In this document: piece by piece, positions 63,099 through 64,000 of the stretch
Layout of the letters: each line of letters starts with the position of its first letter
How positions within the stretch are numbered: position 1 is the first letter of the stretch
Assembly (NCBI GenBank): GCA_020086605.1
Contig: JACBWW010000017.1
Span: forward strand, 19,621,806-19,685,805
Source: Lanius collurio
Taxonomy: Eukaryota > Chordata > Aves > Passeriformes > Laniidae
Length of the DNA: 64,000 nucleotides
Reading direction: 5' to 3'
Made by a program: the position numbers and the translations under genes
The notes under the pieces: model-generated
Told to the model about the DNA's origin: nothing
The model's input: only the letters and a program-made list of their open reading frames with translations
Database searches by the model: none

Positions 63099-64000
63099 GT
63101 AGGAGGAGGAGGCGGTGGCGTGGCGGGGAGACAGCGGGGTTAGGGCGGGGGAGGGTTGTCAGCGGGGCCGGGCCGAGCCGCGCTGTGCGGCGGCGAAGCG
63201 GGTCTGCGGCAGGGGCTTGGCGCGGGGCCCCGCCGCGAACAAAGCCGCGGGCGGAGGAGGCGCTTTGTGCCGCCCGCCCCGCGCTCCCCCGCCCGCCGCG
63301 GGGCCGGGCTGCTCTCCCGGCCGGGCGGTGGGTGCCGGTGCCCGGCGACACCGGCCCCCGTCAGCTGGCACGCCACAGGTGCCCGTCACAGGGCCGGACG
63401 GTGACAGCCCGGACAGCACCCGCTGCGGCGCCGGGCGGAGGAAGAGCCGAGGAGGAAGAGGAGAAGGAGTGTTAACCTCCTTACCCTTCGTAGCCGAGGC
63501 GCGAATCCCGTTTACCTCATAAGCCTGGGACACCCTGTGAACCTTTAAGGAAGTTTATAAAAGCGACAGCTGTTCCTTAGTGTGGAGCTAATGCCGTGAG
63601 AGAACCTTAGGAGGCAGCGGATTAGCGATGCCTCCCGTGGTGCGGCGTGGTGCCTGTACCGGAGGGCTGGAATGCCGTGAGTCACCCGCGGGACCCCGCC
63701 GTGCGCGCCGGCACCCCCGGTGCCCGCAGAGCCGCGCTCAGCCGCCACCGCCTCGGGGCTGTCAGGCGGCTCAGACGCTGCTCTGCGGGCTTACCCAAGG
63801 GTTAATCGGGGAGCTTATCATTTTACTCTAAGCGTGGCTCAGTAACACACCCGGCTGCAGCATTTCGCCTTCTGGGCAGCAGACCAGATTACACTTTAGG
63901 AGGACCTTTTTTTTTACTTCAAAGAAAGCTTTGGTGTGGTCAATGAGATAAGCTAATTAATGGCATTTTAGATAAAATTAGTGTTTTGGCATTAGGTATA
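63099..64000 (+). other. AKAP9 intron 1, 5' end
   Basis: Begins GTAGGAGGAGG at the exon 1 donor and runs past the right edge of the window. Its first 400 bp are part of the CpG island and contain a canonical G-quadruplex motif (63136-63155). A TATAAAAG at 63556-63563 could mark a downstream alternative start, but this is weak. The last 200 bp return to AT-rich sequence. No further exon is seen. Confidence 0.85.
63136..63155 (+). other. G-quadruplex motif just inside intron 1
   Basis: GGGGTTAGGGCGGGGGAGGG has four G-runs of at least three with loops of 3, 1 and 1 bases on the non-template strand. Such sequences can form G4 structures and stabilise R-loops near promoters. Confidence 0.8.

Larger units (their letters stand above)
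62470..63500 (+). promoter_or_regulatory. AKAP9 CpG-island promoter region
   Basis: Dense CpG and GC-rich sequence over about 1 kb, with a CpG-poorer shoulder from 62300 and residual CpG to about 63760. It surrounds the first coding exon of AKAP9. There is no TATA box near the likely start, as is usual for CpG-island promoters. Visible elements are a CRE/ATF-like CACGTCAC (62842-62849, reverse of GTGACGTG), a YY1-like AAGATGGCGGC (62880-62890), and GC/GT-box-like G-runs at 62618-62652. YY1 motifs in this orientation are often just downstream of a transcription start, which would put the start around 62800-62880. Open frames of 60-142 codons on both strands here are GC-driven shadows. Confidence 0.85.

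Noticed and set aside
62414..63831. Many long overlapping ORFs on both strands (up to 142 codons) in the GC-rich end
   Set aside because: They are CpG-island shadows: low-complexity Pro/Ala/Arg/Gly sequence, several frames open at once. Only the 16-codon AKAP9 exon has family support.

Overview
The window looks like amniote, almost certainly bird, nuclear DNA. It is AT-rich and has no operons, ribosome sites or densely packed ORFs. It carries several CR1 retrotransposon tails whose ends show degenerate copies of the avian CR1 octamer (ATTCTATG class), and one solo LTR that resembles avian ERVL-type LTRs from memory. It ends in a strong CpG island over the first coding exon of a large vertebrate gene. 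That exon (63051-63098, + strand) encodes MEDEERLKKLEAGKAK and stops at a splice donor, which matches the N-terminus of AKAP9 (AKAP450/CG-NAP/Yotiao). It is the only protein-coding sequence I can support. I cannot name the species.

Layout: 1-62.2 kb is intergenic sequence upstream of AKAP9. It contains an unclassified ancient repeat (about 8.25 kb), a CR1 (9.88-10.64 kb), a possible MIR-type SINE (16.87-17.04 kb), a very old CR1/L3-like element (20.84-22.01 kb), an L2-type reverse-transcriptase remnant (24.3-24.7 kb), a MIR-type SINE (41.46-41.61 kb), a CR1 tail (42.99 kb), a decayed ERVL-type LTR (46.44-46.86 kb), an older CR1 (48.00-48.30 kb), an isolated CpG-rich islet (55.24-55.57 kb), two more CR1 fragments (55.7 and 56.1 kb) and several short tandem duplications. 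All CR1 pieces are minus-strand. From 62.3 kb the sequence rises into the AKAP9 CpG island (about 62.47-63.50 kb), and the rest is the start of intron 1.

How it works together: the AKAP9 promoter region carries a YY1-like AAGATGGCGGC, a strong-context 14-codon upstream ORF, and a possible 122-nt 5'UTR intron whose donor overlaps that ORF's stop codon. A G-quadruplex motif lies 37 bp past the exon 1 donor. The islet at 55 kb, with its CTCF-like motif, is the best candidate for a second promoter or boundary. From mammalian gene order, where MTERF1 lies head-to-head upstream of AKAP9, it could be the 5' end of MTERF1 on the minus strand, but no MTERF1 coding sequence is present. Long ORFs elsewhere look like chance ORFs or CpG-island shadows. 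I found no tRNA, rRNA, CRISPR array or convincing processed pseudogene, and nothing that amounts to an unknown gene system.
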